Shown in pieces: positions 16,138 to 16,462 of a stretch of DNA of 16,462 nucleotides. Source of the stretch: an uncultured Bacilli bacterium (GTDB lineage: Bacteria; Bacillota_I; Bacilli_A; RF39; UBA660); contig CANRPL010000030.1 in the NCBI GenBank assembly GCA_947632495.1, forward strand, positions 1 to 16,462. The letters are read 5' to 3'. Below the pieces are notes generated by a model. The model was not told the origin of the DNA. It did not search any database and worked only from the letters and a program-made list of their open reading frames with translations. Every line of letters starts with the position of its first letter. The stretch's first letter is position 1. The position numbers and the translations under genes were made by a program.

Positions 16138-16462
16138 ATGATTAAAAATATTCTTCTTATTATTTGCCTATTTATTACATGTTCAATCTTCCAAAATTAT
16201 TCAATAGTAACTAGCAATGTAATCATGGCATGTGATCTTTTCATAAGACGAATCTTTCCATCACTATTCCCTATGTTCATTATATCATCAATTTTAATAA
16301 ATCTCAATTTTATTAAGTATATTAATCTTATTTTTCGTAAAATATGTGCCAAGCTTTTTAGAATTAATCAAAATACCTCTTATATTCTATTCATGAGTAT
16401 GATTTCGGGATTTCCTAGTAATGCTAAAATAGCGAAAGAAATGTACGATAGTAAGATGATTG
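16138..16462 (+). CDS. ylbJ: YlbJ-like sporulation integral membrane protein, N-terminal part
   Basis: The first 108 codons of a membrane protein that continues beyond the right edge. Residues 2-18 form a hydrophobic segment. A second runs from about 36, beginning RRIFPSLFPMFIISSIL, which matches the IFPxLFPFF motif of the YlbJ family. A third region carries FMSMISGFPSNAKIAKEMYD, like the family's SGYPxGAKI segment. YlbJ is needed for normal sporulation in B. subtilis, but its molecular activity is not settled; the fold is of the nucleoside-transporter gate type. An in-frame TAA at 16129-16131 rules out an upstream ATG, and no Shine-Dalgarno site precedes 16138. It is divergent from the lipoprotein gene. 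Confidence 0.8.
   Translation, partial: MIKNILLIICLFITCSIFQNYSIVTSNVIMACDLFIRRIFPSLFPMFIISSILINLNFIKYINLIFRKICAKLFRINQNTSYILFMSMISGFPSNAKIAKEMYDSKMI

Overview
This window looks like chromosomal DNA from a low-G+C Gram-positive bacterium (Bacillota, probably one of the gut Bacilli lineages such as the Erysipelotrichales or the former-Tenericutes RF39-type groups; the lineage is inference). The pointers are the strongly AT-rich sequence, Shine-Dalgarno sites, SigA-type promoters, Firmicutes-style ParE/ParC, and three relatives of the Bacillus ylb cluster (YlbD-like, YlbL, YlbJ). TGG encodes tryptophan and TGA is used as a stop, so the standard bacterial code applies. No mobile element, RNA gene or CRISPR array was found, and there is no stretch of 300 bases without a gene.

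Everything except the rightmost gene is on the minus strand. Reading in the direction of transcription, from high to low coordinates: (1) a lipoprotein with seven APDG/W repeats (14585-16045), with its own promoter and terminator; (2) ylbL, a membrane-anchored PDZ-Lon protease; (3) mutS; (4) parE-parC, the topoisomerase IV operon; (5) a four-gene unit of an unrecognised 726-aa protein, an HI0933/BaiN-type flavoprotein, a COG2509-type FAD dehydrogenase and a membrane-anchored GH25 muramidase, joined by 4-nt gaps or short overlaps; (6) the first 15 codons of a YlbD-like protein, running off the left edge. The divergent gene at the right edge (16138 onward, plus strand) is the N-terminal part of a YlbJ-like membrane protein.

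The middle of the window is a genome-maintenance block (ylbL, mutS, parE, parC): SOS-associated proteolysis, mismatch repair and chromosome decatenation. The outer genes are envelope-related (lipoprotein, GH25, YlbJ) or have no known role (the 726-aa protein and the two flavoproteins).

The units are very tightly punctuated. At each boundary a short hairpin terminator abuts or overlaps the stop codon, and elements of the next promoter lie in or right beside that terminator. Predicted leaders are only about 9-12 nt and start almost at the Shine-Dalgarno site. The least explained items are the 726-aa protein, the repeat lipoprotein with its in-frame recombinable repeats, and the interlocked terminator-promoter junctions. 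I found no clear new defence or mobile system.
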